DNA of 64,000 nt, from positions 342,878 through 406,877 of the forward strand of contig NMRB01000355.1 in assembly GCA_002633025.1 (NCBI GenBank), given 5' to 3'. The stretch comes from Notospermus geniculatus. Taxonomy: Eukaryota; Nemertea; Pilidiophora; Heteronemertea; Lineidae. A program made the position numbers and the translations under genes. This document shows, piece after piece, positions 41,712-51,573 of this stretch (position 1 is the stretch's first letter; the number at the start of each line of letters is the position of its first letter). The notes under the pieces are model-generated. The model had not been told where the DNA came from and did no database searches. It saw only the letters and a list, made by a program, of their open reading frames with translations.

Positions 41712-44700
41712 ATGGATCGTGGTGCTACTGCTAGAAATGCAGTGAATAGACTTTTCGAAGTTTTCCGTCTCATTTAGCTAAATGTCAATCGCAGGTAGGT
41801 CTACACCATGGCAGTCATCAGCACAGTTGACACATAAAACGTTAGACTTAGAGTGTGGTACAGGGCCGACCAGCTGCCAACTCCTTCACAGGGACTTGAA
41901 GCAAAATTATAGGGGCGTGTGTTGTCCGTCGAGGGTGCTCTCTCTGATCATAATAAACATATTTACAATCAAACAATCACACAACTTTTGCTTCAAGTCC
42001 CTGTGGGTATTGTAGGAGACCGGGGGACGTCGGATAGGCCTACACACTCATGTGGGCCGAGTGTACCTTGGTATATGGTCTTGTCTTGGCATAACCAGCG
42101 GCCTAGGCCCAGGCCTATCCTACTAATAGGCCTAGGCCTACCTTCTTCATGACTTTTAGGGCTGAGGCACTCTCTAAAATAGGTCGACTAACAACCATGA
42201 TAATGAAGCTTTGGTAGGCCATGGGGAACAGGCGATCAGCCTCCGAGCCTTGTTGAATTTCAGTGGGCAGGCCTATTGTGAGCCACAAACCAAACTTTGT
42301 ATGGGGGACACTTTCCGAGTTCTTCGTATTTAGTAGGCCTTGGCCTATATACGGGGGTACGGTAAACAGGCCTGTGATATTTCTTTGTTCCAGATGACTG
42401 GTTATGCAAGGTGTGTGACGGTGAGATCTAGCAATGTCCAGAAGCAAGAATGCCAAAAGGAATTTGAAGCTTTGAAACATTGTTTCAGAGAAGCAGTGAG
42501 TGTGTGTAATTCAGTCACCTAGTGGAGTCACTAAACGACAGTAGGCCTATAGGGATGGGTATGCCAAGCTCTGCTCAACACCCAGGCGACTAAGACTTGC
42601 AGACCAGTAGGCTAATGGGACAGATTCCCTACCCTTCATCGTGCTAAAGCCATGAGGATGACAGATGAGATTCAACTGTCATGTTGTGGAGCCAAAACTC
42701 CTGCTTTGTCAGCAATGTCTCTGGTGTGTTGGTAAATTCTGCCAACCATCGCTAAGACTTCGACATATCAGGGTCTCTGCCAGAAATGTTTTTGAGGGTA
42801 CTAAATTCTTCAAAATCAGCGAAAACCCCATGAAATTAAAGAAAATTGCCCTTGTCTGTTCCTTTGAGCGTACTAGCATGGTGCCTCCTTTAGTACCCTC
42901 TGGCGGAAACACTGATTATGGAGATGGGAATGGGGATGCTGGTGGAATAGGAATATCTCATTATACTCCAGGCCTTGTCTTTTAAGGCGAGCGATCACTT
43001 GCCCACACCATAGCTCGCCTAAAATGGATTTTAGGTGAGTGGTTTTCCACTCACCTTGGAAGAGAAAGGCTCACCTCAGAAAGGGCAGTTTANTCCTTTC
43101 AGCTGGACCCCAATAACTATGATAAGGATGGATCTTTAGATAAGATAAAAAAGGATCGAGGCTACAGTTATGAGGACTGTGTTGATATTCACCCCGACAG
43201 ATTCCCACAGTATGAAGAAAAGGTTTGTAGACGATGGTGTGACCCAATCTAGCAAAAGTATAAGCACATATCGCAACTGATCATCACTGGTCATCAGTTT
43301 ACTCAACCTTTATCATAGTTGTCCACTGCTATTGTCAACCTGCAGAGCCACGGTGGTGTAGTGGTTCAGGTGTCCAACTGGCGGTCATAGGATCCCGGGT
43401 TCGAATCCCGCTGCTGGCGTGAGACTTTGGGCAAGTCTCTTTACCTCACTGGCCTCTCTTCACCCAGGTGTATAAATGGGTACCAGTACTAGTCAGAAAT
43501 GCTCAGATTGTAGCACTGAATGGGCAGCTCATCTGAGTTCTACTGATTATTTCCACACATAGCCTACACATGTACCGGTACAGGATATGGGGAATAATGT
43601 ATTTTTGTCCACATATTTTCCACTTGACCTGGTTTGACCCATCAATTCATAGACATTACCGGTAGTCTATTGAATTGTGTCCCCATTTCTTTTGATCTAC
43701 CACTGTCCCATTTGAAGAAAAATCTCCTTCACCTTAACTGCCCAAAGGTATGTTAAAGGGACTCTATAGGCAGCAAGCAATAAGGCTCATATTAGTGCAG
43801 TCACCTCATCAGAGGTGGCGCTAGCAACTGACAACCTACAGGTATGGATTTGGGCTCAATGGCCCGTATTCTAAGACGTCCCTTAAGCGCTAAGGGAGAC
43901 TTTAAGTCACACTTTATAGGAATTTCATTTCAGAGTCTGCCCTTTAGNGGGGAACAGGCGATCAGCCTCCGAGCCTTGTTGAATTTCAGTGGGCAGGCCT
44001 ATTGTGAGCCACAAACCAAACTTTGTATGGGGAACACTTTCCGAGTTCTTCGTATGCAGTAGGCCTTGGCCTATATACGGGGTACGGTAAACAGGCCTGT
44101 GATATTTCTTTGTTCCAGATGACTGGTTATGCAAGGTGTGTGACGGCGAGATCTAGCAATGTCCAGAAGCAAGAATGCCAAAAGGAATTTGAAGCTTTGA
44201 AACATTGTTTCAGAGAAGCAGTGAGTGTGTGTAATTCAGTCACCTAGTGGAGTCACTAGACTGTAGGCCTATAGCTCTGCTTAACACCCAGGCGACTAAG
44301 ACTTGCAGACCAGTAATGGGACAGATTCCCTACCCTTCTTGACAGATTCAACTGTCATGTTGTGGAGCCAAAACTCCTGCTTTGTCAGCAAGGTCTCGTC
44401 TCTGGTGTGTTCGTAAATTCTGCCAACCATCGCTAAGACTTCGACATTATCAGGGTCTCTGCCAGAAATTTTTTTGAGGGTACTAAATTCTTCAAAATCA
44501 CTCTCGCTGATTCAGCGAAAACCCCATGAAATTAAAGAAAATTGCCCTTGTCTGTTGACCTTTGAGCGTACTAGCATAGTAGCTCCTTTAGTAGGCCTAC
44601 CCTCTGGCGGAAACACTGATTATGGGGATGGGGATGGGGATGCTGGTGGAACAGGAATATCTCATTATACCACTCCATTTGCCCTCATCTCTTAACTGCA

Positions 44701-44920
44701 AACTGGACCCATGACAGGGGTGTCCCTCTTGAATGGGTGGATTTCGAACCTCTCAGGTCCACCCTTCACTAAATAGAAAATCAACAAAATAAATGTATAA
44801 TGGAATGAACATATTACATGTATTTTGTTCAGCTCCCACTTCAATACATGTAGGCCTATCCCCCAACATCATAATATGTAAAGTTGATTCATTTTCTTTC
44901 AGATGAAGAAGCCAAGATGA
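41712..44920 (+). CDS. NDUFAF8: NDUFAF8-like CHCH protein (complex I assembly factor), 3 exons, 1-nt frame problem in exon 1
   Basis: Small mitochondrial twin-Cys protein; in vertebrates NDUFAF8 partners NDUFAF5 in complex I assembly. Exon 1 41712-41794 (ATG to GCAG|GTAGGT), exon 2 42394-42495 (acceptor TTGTTCCAG, donor GCA|GTGAGT), exon 3 44903-44920 ending in TGA. Exon 2 encodes MTGYARCV, ECQKEFEALKHC and FREA, with Cys in the CX(n)C pairs; exon 3 adds MKKPR. Exon 1 reads MDRGATARNAVNRLFEVF and then meets TAG in frame 0. The +2 frame gives SHLAKCQSQ, which joins exon 2 in phase 0 and fits the vertebrate pattern LAxCxxxxxxYxRCV. One base appears to be missing near 41766 in the TTTTCC run, either an assembly error or a real lesion. 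Exon 2 is present twice (also 44119-44220). If exon 2 is not spliced at GTGAGT, a short alternative end (VSVCNSVT) results. Confidence 0.75.
43094..43947 (-). repeat. Inverted second copy of ADI1 exon 2 and intron 2, bounded by single n's
   Basis: The segment between n at 43093 and n at 43948 is the reverse complement of about 39675-40447 of ADI1: exon 2 at 43103-43222, the family-J sequence, SINE-B and the following intron. Exon 2 differs by one residue (NNYDKDG against NNYDEDG). After 43861 it departs from the main copy. Exact coincidence with two n characters suggests a misplaced allelic contig, not a genomic duplication. Confidence 0.85.
43949..44695 (+). repeat. Direct second copy of NDUFAF8 intron 1-exon 2-intron 2
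   Basis: Begins immediately after the n at 43948 and repeats 42220-42960 almost base for base (GGGAACAGGCGATCAGCCTC; exon 2 at 44119-44220; GGCGGAAACACTGATTATGG), with scattered substitutions and short indels. Exon 2 protein is identical. Most simply an allelic copy retained by the assembler. Confidence 0.85.
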
Positions 44921-45073
44921 CAGCAGGTTTTTCAAACATTGAATGTCTCAAAGATTAAGAACATTTTTTGTCTTCAGTCCACATGATAAGGAAAGTGAAG
45001 AGGACAGTTAAGTCCAGATGAGCTTCATTCCCATCCTCCGCAGCAGGGGTTTTTACCTCGCTCCTCTTCATCC

Positions 45074-45178
45074 ACTCAAGATCCCATCCAAGTGAGGAAC
45101 ATGAGTAGCTTGAGATGGACTCTTCAGTACTTACCAGGGCCAATAATGCTATGGCTTCGGCCCTGACAGAAAAATCTA
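45074..45178 (+). mobile_element. SINE-A, 3' fragment
   Basis: GATCCCATCCAAGTGAGGAA to CCCTGACAGAAAAATCT, the last about 105 bp of the family. The sequence just upstream (45040-45073) matches the palindromic element at 26770. Confidence 0.7.
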
Positions 45179-45225
45179 ACGTAAATACCTGAATTCTGAA
45201 CATGTCAAGTCTTGAAAATGTTGAT

Positions 45226-45440
45226 NAAAATAAACTGTCAATCTTGTATGCTGGTAAGAAAATAAACTGTCAATCTTGTATGCTGGTAAGAAAATAAACT
45301 GTCAATCTTGTATGCTGGTAAGAAAATAAACTGTCAATCTTGTATGCTGGGAAGAAAATAAACTGTCAATCTTGTATGCTGGTAAGAAAATAAAGTCAAT
45401 CTTGTATGGTAATCTTGTATGCTGGTAAGGAAATAAACTC
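45226..45440 (+). repeat. 32-bp tandem repeat, each unit with AATAAA
   Basis: Unit AATAAACTGTCAATCTTGTA plus TGCTGGTAAGAA, repeated about 5 times exactly and then degenerating. A single n is at 45226, at the left edge. It starts about 310 bp after the NDUFAF8 stop codon, so each unit offers a canonical poly(A) signal in the sense orientation. Confidence 0.85.
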
Positions 45441-45479
45441 AGTCTGTCAATTTTGTACGCAGGGAAAGAAATTAAAGCT

Positions 45480-46086
45480 GGTTGTTGGTCGCACACATAA
45501 GGTTAGGCCTACGGGGTAGCAGCCCTCAAACCTGGAGCCTGTCTCATAAAGTGGCTTTAAGCTAATGGTATCTTTAACCAAAAGGAAAATGCATTGAAGT
45601 TAATGGTACCATTATAGCCTGACGTCACTATAGGCCCCTGGTGAACAGCGGATAGATGTGTATCCAATCCGCCACAGACACATTTTGATTCCACCACAGC
45701 AAACAAGGAAGTAATGAAGACATGTATTTTATTCATGTACTGTACAGCTAATAGTTGTGACGACTGGGGCCATATTCATGAAGCCTTCACAACTTCACCA
45801 ACATGCAGATCGTTTGGCTGATGACCGCCTTACAAGCCAGGCGCACATTGGCGGCAAATGTCACCATGCGGTAGGGCTGTTTTTAAAATCGACTGACCCA
45901 ACGCTGTTGTCATTCAGCGGGCCCGGTCAGCCGGGTCAGTCGACTTTAAAAAACACCCTACGATATTGAGATTTGCTGCATCAATGTGCGCCTAGCGTAA
46001 GTTGCAAAGGCAGTGTTTGAAGCAAATGGCCCTGTTCTCCCACGGAGTCGGTTTGATCCGAATCGAAGCCAATTCACTTGCTTTTT
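45480..46086. other. Unassigned stretch
   Basis: Possible MITE at about 45768-45965 (GGGCCATATTCATGAAGCC; AAAATCGACTGACCC and GGGTCAGTCGACTTT as an internal inverted pair). No gene. Confidence 0.4.
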
Positions 46087-46299
46087 CAGGGTCGGACGCC
46101 CCCTATTTTTGGCAGAGCAATTTTTTTAGCAAAAAATTCAATCACATAAAAGTTCGAGTATTTTGCTCTCAGAGATGCCAGGAAAATGCATCTAAAACAC
46201 TTACATTGTCAGACCCCCCCGTTTGGGCTTCGCGCTTTCGGTGCTCACCACCTCCGTCGAGCTACACCCCCCTTTCTGTCAAACCTGGATCTGACCCTG
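46087..46299 (-). mobile_element. hAT-like MITE, inverse copy
   Basis: CAGGGTCGGACGCC at the left and GGATCTGACCCTG at the right. On the minus strand the interior matches 20491-20780 and 50829-51082 (AGATGCATTTTCCTGGCATC). Confidence 0.65.
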
Positions 46300-47217
46300 T
46301 TTTTGTACTGCGTGAAAAACTCATGCAGCCTGTTCTATTCTTTCCTTTTCGTGGTAAAGAAAGTAGGCCTAAGTGAACTGACCTCGAACCGACTCCGTGT
46401 AAAACTGGCCTACTGATAGTGATATCACCATCACCCCTAGCAGAGCGATGAAATGTTTCGGTGAAACTGACAGGCTAAAACATTAGAATCCCCGATCGGA
46501 AGAGACGTAGGCCTACATATGTAGTAGGCCTATTCCATGCATGGCACACAAAGGAAATCCTATTTAGTCCACATCCTATGTCGTTGCGGAAACATCGTGT
46601 TAAAGCAAATCTGAAGCCAGATTTAGGACACTTTCAGAAAAGTCATGTTGCCAGGGCGTTTCACATTTTGGGAACTGACTTCATCATTGGACGCAACAAC
46701 TGATCTTTGTAGGCCTACCTACAGGAGAATGATCGGGGAACTGATCGGAGATTCTAAATTCGTTTCCTCCTGACCTATCGACCAGCGCATAAAATGCGCT
46801 AATCCGCCACGTGAGACGCTGAGTTTTCTCGCGCAAGTTGGCAAAATGGCAGTCGTTGTGTCACTGGTCGTCAAGGCGTCAGCCTTCCAACAAAGGAAAT
46901 TGCCCATTGAGTGTCAACTTGCGCGAGAACGCTCACGTGGAGGCGCACCTATGACCGACGTTCAATGCCAGAATAAAATATATTGACAAACAGTATAGAA
47001 CCAGAATAAAGCGTGATAATGTAGATAGGATGGCGTCCATCGAGATGGCCAACCCGCAGAACACAAGTAGGCTAAATTTTTCAGCGCGTTCGTGGTAGGC
47101 CTACATTGCTGGCAACTCGTCTTGTCAATTCTGTTCAAGAAGTTTTCCATACCGAACATAAATCGTCTTGGNTAGAACAGTCTCAGAGACAGAGACTGTT
47201 CTAGAGTTTCGGATTGT
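46300..47217. other. Unassigned stretch
   Basis: Single n at 47172. 46795-46935 contains an imperfect inverted pair (CCACGTGAGACGCTGAGTTT and CTCACGTGGAGG; AACTTGCGCGAGAAC). No gene recognised. Confidence 0.4.
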
Positions 47218-47278
47218 AAAGTTCCAGCCTGAAGAAGACCCCGGTTGGGGTCGAAAATTCGCAAACACTCTGGAAATT
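47218..47278 (+). ncRNA. Hammerhead-ribozyme-like motif
   Basis: TTCCAG (47222-47227), CTGAAGA (47229-47235), hairpin GACCCCGGTTGGGGTC, GAAA (47253-47256), a 13-nt stretch, CTGGAA (47270-47275). Core order and stem I pairing match a hammerhead with weak stem III. Near-identical to the minus-strand copy at 21847-21905. Confidence 0.4.
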
Positions 47279-47285
47279 GCCTTTT

Positions 47286-47632
47286 CATTTATCGAATATA
47301 TATGGAGACATTAAATCGAATTAATACAGGTATAAATTCGAATATATGGAGACATTAAATCGAATTAATACAGGTATAAATTGAATATATGCAGACATTA
47401 AATCGAATTAATACAGGGATAAAATGGGATATATGCAGACATAAATTCGAATTAATACAGGGATAAAATGGAATATATGCAGACATTAATTCGAATTAAT
47501 ACGTGTATAAAATCGAATATATGCAGACATAAATTCGAATTTAATGCAGGTATAAATTCGAATTAATACCTGGATAAAATCGAATATATACAGACATTAA
47601 ATACGATTTAATACCTGTATTAAAAAACGAAA
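47286..47632. repeat. 43-44-bp AT-rich tandem repeat, about 8 units
   Basis: Units such as GAATATATGCAGACATTAAA followed by TCGAATTAATACAGGTATAA. The unit contains the near-palindrome TTAATTCGAATTAA, and variants of TACAGGTATAAA/TACCTGTATT suggest some hairpin potential. Confidence 0.85.
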
Positions 47633-48403
47633 TCTGATTGGATGATTTTATGGAGGTATAAATTCCATGAATATAGGTCTCTGCCTATATTCATAATTAC
47701 GTCCACCCCGGCCAGCAATACGCGAGCCAGTTTAAGCAGGTCATCTTCAGTTCTTCTGTCCGTTAGATCTTGTCCAGCGGCAAAAACGGGTAACCAGTAC
47801 CGAGCGTAGTTCACGATGGGGAGGTTGGTTTTTTCGTCATTTGCTGTGGAACTGTAGTTCGGCCTGGTTTGTGGTTATTTCTAGTGCTACAGACGACTAA
47901 AAAAGAAATACCGGTAGGCCTATCACTGCTTTTTGGAGGTTGTTCAAAAATACTGTTGCGCTAATAGGATATTTGTGATGCAGGCCTAAGGGCATACATG
48001 CCTTTTGTATCAACCGTACACATGGTACACCCCCACTGCCCGTCTGATGATCACCTTACATTTTCGAACGTCATGATCGAGCACACGACATTATATACAT
48101 GTAAGCTGAAAAAATGTCCTAGTCATCATGACTACTCTTCTTGATCAAATGACTGAAACCAACTCAGAAAGTAGTGAACGGTAACAATCGTGTCGGTTGT
48201 CTTTTGCCCTTGCCCTTGCTAAAAAGTCCCTTTCTAATTCCAGACAAATGGAGGAGCAGCTCTCCAATTTTCTTCGGGACCGCGGCATCTCGAACGATAC
48301 TATCAAGGAAATGGAAGAGGATAAAGTAAGCTCACCTTTATAAATATAAAACTATTTTACCCGCGTGTTCATCGAGTCGAAGCCTTTTCCCGCGTTGACT
48401 TTA

Positions 48404-50335
48404 TCATAAACATGGAATGTGGTGCCTGCCGAATGGGTCAATGTCGTCCTGGGTATGCTGGGTAATCCTTTTCTTTACCCAGGACGGCCCTGGGTAAACA
48501 TAAGGATCCTTAACTTTACCCAGATTGAACTTAATGTCGTAATCATCAGAAAATTCCCCACAAATCTTGAGCATTAATCGCAGTGCCATTGTAGTCGGTG
48601 CGAGGATGACGACATCATCAAGGTCCCACACCTGACATCCGTATATGGACATGCAGAAGCTACTGAAAAGATTAAATCTGACCTCGGCAGCTGCATGATA
48701 AAATTGTGCCAGTAATATATTCGTTCGACGATACAAGTCATTAACTGCTGACTCGACTTTCGCCAGTCCAGCCCGCGGCCCAAAGGGAATACCCAAGTGG
48801 AGTTCACAAGTACTCGGTCTCAGTAGAGAGTCGTTGAAGAAGATTTCAATCCCGTCTACGTCATGAATACCAAAAACAAGTAGTTTACTTTTAGTGGCAT
48901 TAAACTTAATGTCGTAATCATCAGAAAATTCCCCACAAATCTTGAGCATTAATCGCAGTGCCATTGTAGTCGGTGCAAGGATGACGACATCATCAGCGTA
49001 CGCAAATGCTCCGAAAAACGAGTGACCAATATGACAACCAATTCGTGATCTAGAATTAAATAGTTCATTGAGGGGTTACATATCTAATTTTTCATGGCCA
49101 CTGTCGTGCGGAGGAACAAAGTGGGGTAATCTTTGGGCTTTGACAGGAGATATGACATCCACCCACCTGACACCAACAGTTTGAGTGGTATACAGTTTGG
49201 CTAGAAACCGAGAGATAAGAGGACAAAGCCCTTTCTTTCGCAAGATTCTAAATAGTTTGATGTAATGTACGGTATCAAATGCCCGACTGGCATCTAACAT
49301 GACACAGTACACCGGGGTATCGTTATTATTATAGTACCTTATCACTTCCTCTACAACGAAATTACAACTGCTGGTGGAGAGACCCTTTTTGAAGCCGAAC
49401 TGGGAGTCACTTGAACTCAATACTGACTGAAATTTTTCCAGGATGACATAATCTAAAATCTTCCCAATAATACTGCTCAACGCTATACCACGATAGTTGT
49501 CTGAGCAATTGAGCGACTTACGGGCATTCTTATGCCCCCGTCACACTTAGTTCGAATCAGCAGGAATCAAGCAGAACCAGCCGGAATGAGAAAATTTGCA
49601 AAATTCGAGCTGGATTCGGGAGAACGATAGTTTTGAACATGCTCAAAACATTCCGACAGACCACAGGAACGGGCCGGAACATTACGAACGCAGTCGGAAC
49701 CCAGTCAGAATTTTTAAAATGCACTTCGATTGTCCAGGAATGAACTACGAATTGTCATTCCGACGGCATTCCTGCTCATTCCGCCTCTAGTGTGACGGGG
49801 GTATTAGGAATGGGGATAACGGTCGACCGAGAGAATTCGAGCGGACAATAGGCATGTGTGATCATGGCATTCAATAAAAAAGATAAATAGACATGGAGTT
49901 TCCCACTGGCTTGTATGTAATGATCAGATGATAGGTTGCTAACACTATCCTTTTTACCTTTGTTTAATCTCCTGATTCCCAATTGAACATCCTCAACCTT
50001 AATCCAGTGATCAAACGTACAATTTCCTCCGCAACATTTTTGTAAGATGTCATCGTGTGTATCTGTCTGTAACCGAAGGAGGTCCTCCTCCCGGTACGAT
50101 ACAGAGTTAAACAACTGCTGATATTTATTTGCAAACAATTCAGCAATTTCTTTCTTCCCAGATTTGCCGTCAATAGTTGATGGGACCGGATTACTCTGTC
50201 CCCTTACTTTTTTCACTTCATCCCAGAACTTGGAACAGTTTTTATTTGCTAATGAGTCGGCTAATTTGTTCGCAGAAGTACTGTCCCTCTCCCGCTTCGC
50301 CCTCTTAACTGATTATTGTAACGTCGATCAGTGTT
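48404..50335 (-). mobile_element. LINE (Jockey/CR1-group) reverse-transcriptase fragment, defective
   Basis: Read on the minus strand from 50335: linker KFWDEVKKVRGQSNPVPS, RT region with VIPIPKNARKSLNCSDNYRG, SSDSQFGFKKGLST, VMLDASRAFDTV, and the catalytic block AYADDVVILAPT at about 48960-49000, then KSKLLVFG. The part between the fingers and the active site (about 49010-49140) is replaced by unrelated sequence with a stop. An 89-bp block (48525-48610) is repeated at 48903-48995. No endonuclease domain is visible. It lies in the intron of the HECT-like gene in opposite orientation. Confidence 0.85.
49533..49803. mobile_element. Harbinger-like MITE, 271 bp, TTA duplication, inside the LINE
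   Basis: TGCCCCCGTCACACTTAG at the left and CTAGTGTGACGGGGGTA at the right, flanked by TTA at 49530-49532 and 49804-49806. Excision leaves one TTA and restores the LINE frame (PIPK-NARKS). The interior has repeated GGAAT/ATTCC words. Confidence 0.9.
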
Positions 50336-50428
50336 CACCATCCTGAGAATATCAGGGGATCTTACCGCTTGCTGCGGTGACGAAGGGAGCGAGCACTAAG
50401 AACACCTGATGTTCTCAGGATGGTGTTC
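50336..50428. mobile_element. Short hairpin element
   Basis: CACCATCCTGAGAATATCAGG at the left (50338) is mirrored by CCTGATGTTCTCAGGATGGTG at the right. It marks the 5' end of recognisable LINE sequence. Confidence 0.7.
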
Positions 50429-50828
50429 CCCGTATTTCTGTGTTTTTCTTATTGTTTCCCTCCTGACGGATTAAGGCCCGTTTCAGAATTTGCTCTTAAC
50501 GACGCGTCGAATACAAATGAATTTGGCACGACTGCAGCGCGACGCATAGGCCGTCTGATTCAATACGTCGAACCTTGGGTCCTCCAAGGTCGAACCAATG
50601 TCGCACTTAATTACCAGTTTCCTCCACCACCTATAGGTGGTGCGCCAGGAAGTGGGATGGCGGGAAACTTCAATAACCCACGTGGCAGGTGTCTTGATGC
50701 ACCATAGACCTGTATTTAAACGTTTATATCATCCTTGAGAGTTGTCTCTTTCGAAAATGCGTTTGTCTTGTTGATTAAGTGCCTTTTCTTACAAAAAGGC
50801 CGTGTATATCAAGCCACGGGATAAATTA

Positions 50829-51082
50829 CAGGGCCGGATCCAGGATTGACAGTGGGGGGTGGGGATGGGGGTGGCGGAACGCGCGAAGCCTGAACAGGGG
50901 CCCTCCTCTAGAAAAATTTGACAATTTAAGAGCTTTAGACATGTTAGAGGCATTTTCCTGGCAGCTGAGAGCAAAAGTACTCGAATTTTTATCTGATTTT
51001 TTTCTTGCCAAAAAAACATTGCTTTGCCAAAAATAGGGGGCCTACGCCCCCACGCCCCCCCCCCCCACCCGATCCGGCCCTG
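50829..51082 (+). mobile_element. hAT-like MITE (CAGGGCCGGATC ends)
   Basis: CAGGGCCGGATCCAGGAT at the left and GATCCGGCCCTG at the right. The interior matches copies at 20491 and 46087 (GAGGCATTTTCCTGGCAGCT). Confidence 0.7.
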
Positions 51083-51180
51083 ACTTATTCGATCGGCGCC
51101 GGCACATCATAATAGGAGGCAACTAAGGGCAACTCACAGACTTGGCCTGTCTCAAGTGGATCCAGTATCTGCAATGCCGC

Positions 51181-51573
51181 TAAAGGGCGGTTTACACATG
51201 CAACCTTTCATATGCAACTTGTTGCATAAACCTGATGAGACCAAAACTTTCATCGAAGTTGCATATATGTAAACGGGCATGCAACTTGTTGCAACTACCT
51301 ACTGAAACTTGTTGCAAATTTAGGATCCAGATCCTATTATCTGGTGAAGTTGCAACAGGTTGCAGCAAAAAATCATGTGACGTCTACTAAAGCTAAAATG
51401 GCTGCCGAACAAAGGATTCCCGCCCAAATTCCTGCAACTTGTTGCGAACTTTTGCAACTTATCACACGGGATGTTGCTGTGTGTCAACGTCAGAGGTAGA
51501 CTGCGACAAGTTGCAGGTTGCAGCAACTTGCAACTTGGTGCAACCTAGTGTAAACCGCCCTTAATTGTGGTTT
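51181..51573. mobile_element. MITE of repeated GCAACTTGTTGC words
   Basis: TAAAGGGCGGTTTACAC at the left and GTGTAAACCGCCCTTA at the right, followed on the right by AATT (possible TTAA). The interior is a chain of GTTGCAACTTGTTGC-type words in both orientations. It ends 12 bp before the HECT-like exon. Confidence 0.75.

Noticed and set aside
46962-47288. Two similar ORFs (21834-22178 plus and 46962-47288 minus) sharing FDPNRGLLQAGTLQSETL
   Set aside because: The shared peptide is a translation of the hammerhead-like repeat; beyond it the frames are unrelated.
47620-47814. 64-codon minus-strand frame with a coding-like composition (QDLTDRRTEDDLLKLARVLL)
   Set aside because: It looks plausible as an old exon or transposon fragment, but there are no flanking splice sites I can trust and it runs into the AT-rich satellite; insufficient for a call.
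48404-48964. 186-codon minus-strand frame as a host gene
   Set aside because: It contains the reverse-transcriptase catalytic segment and a duplicated 89-bp block; it is LINE debris.
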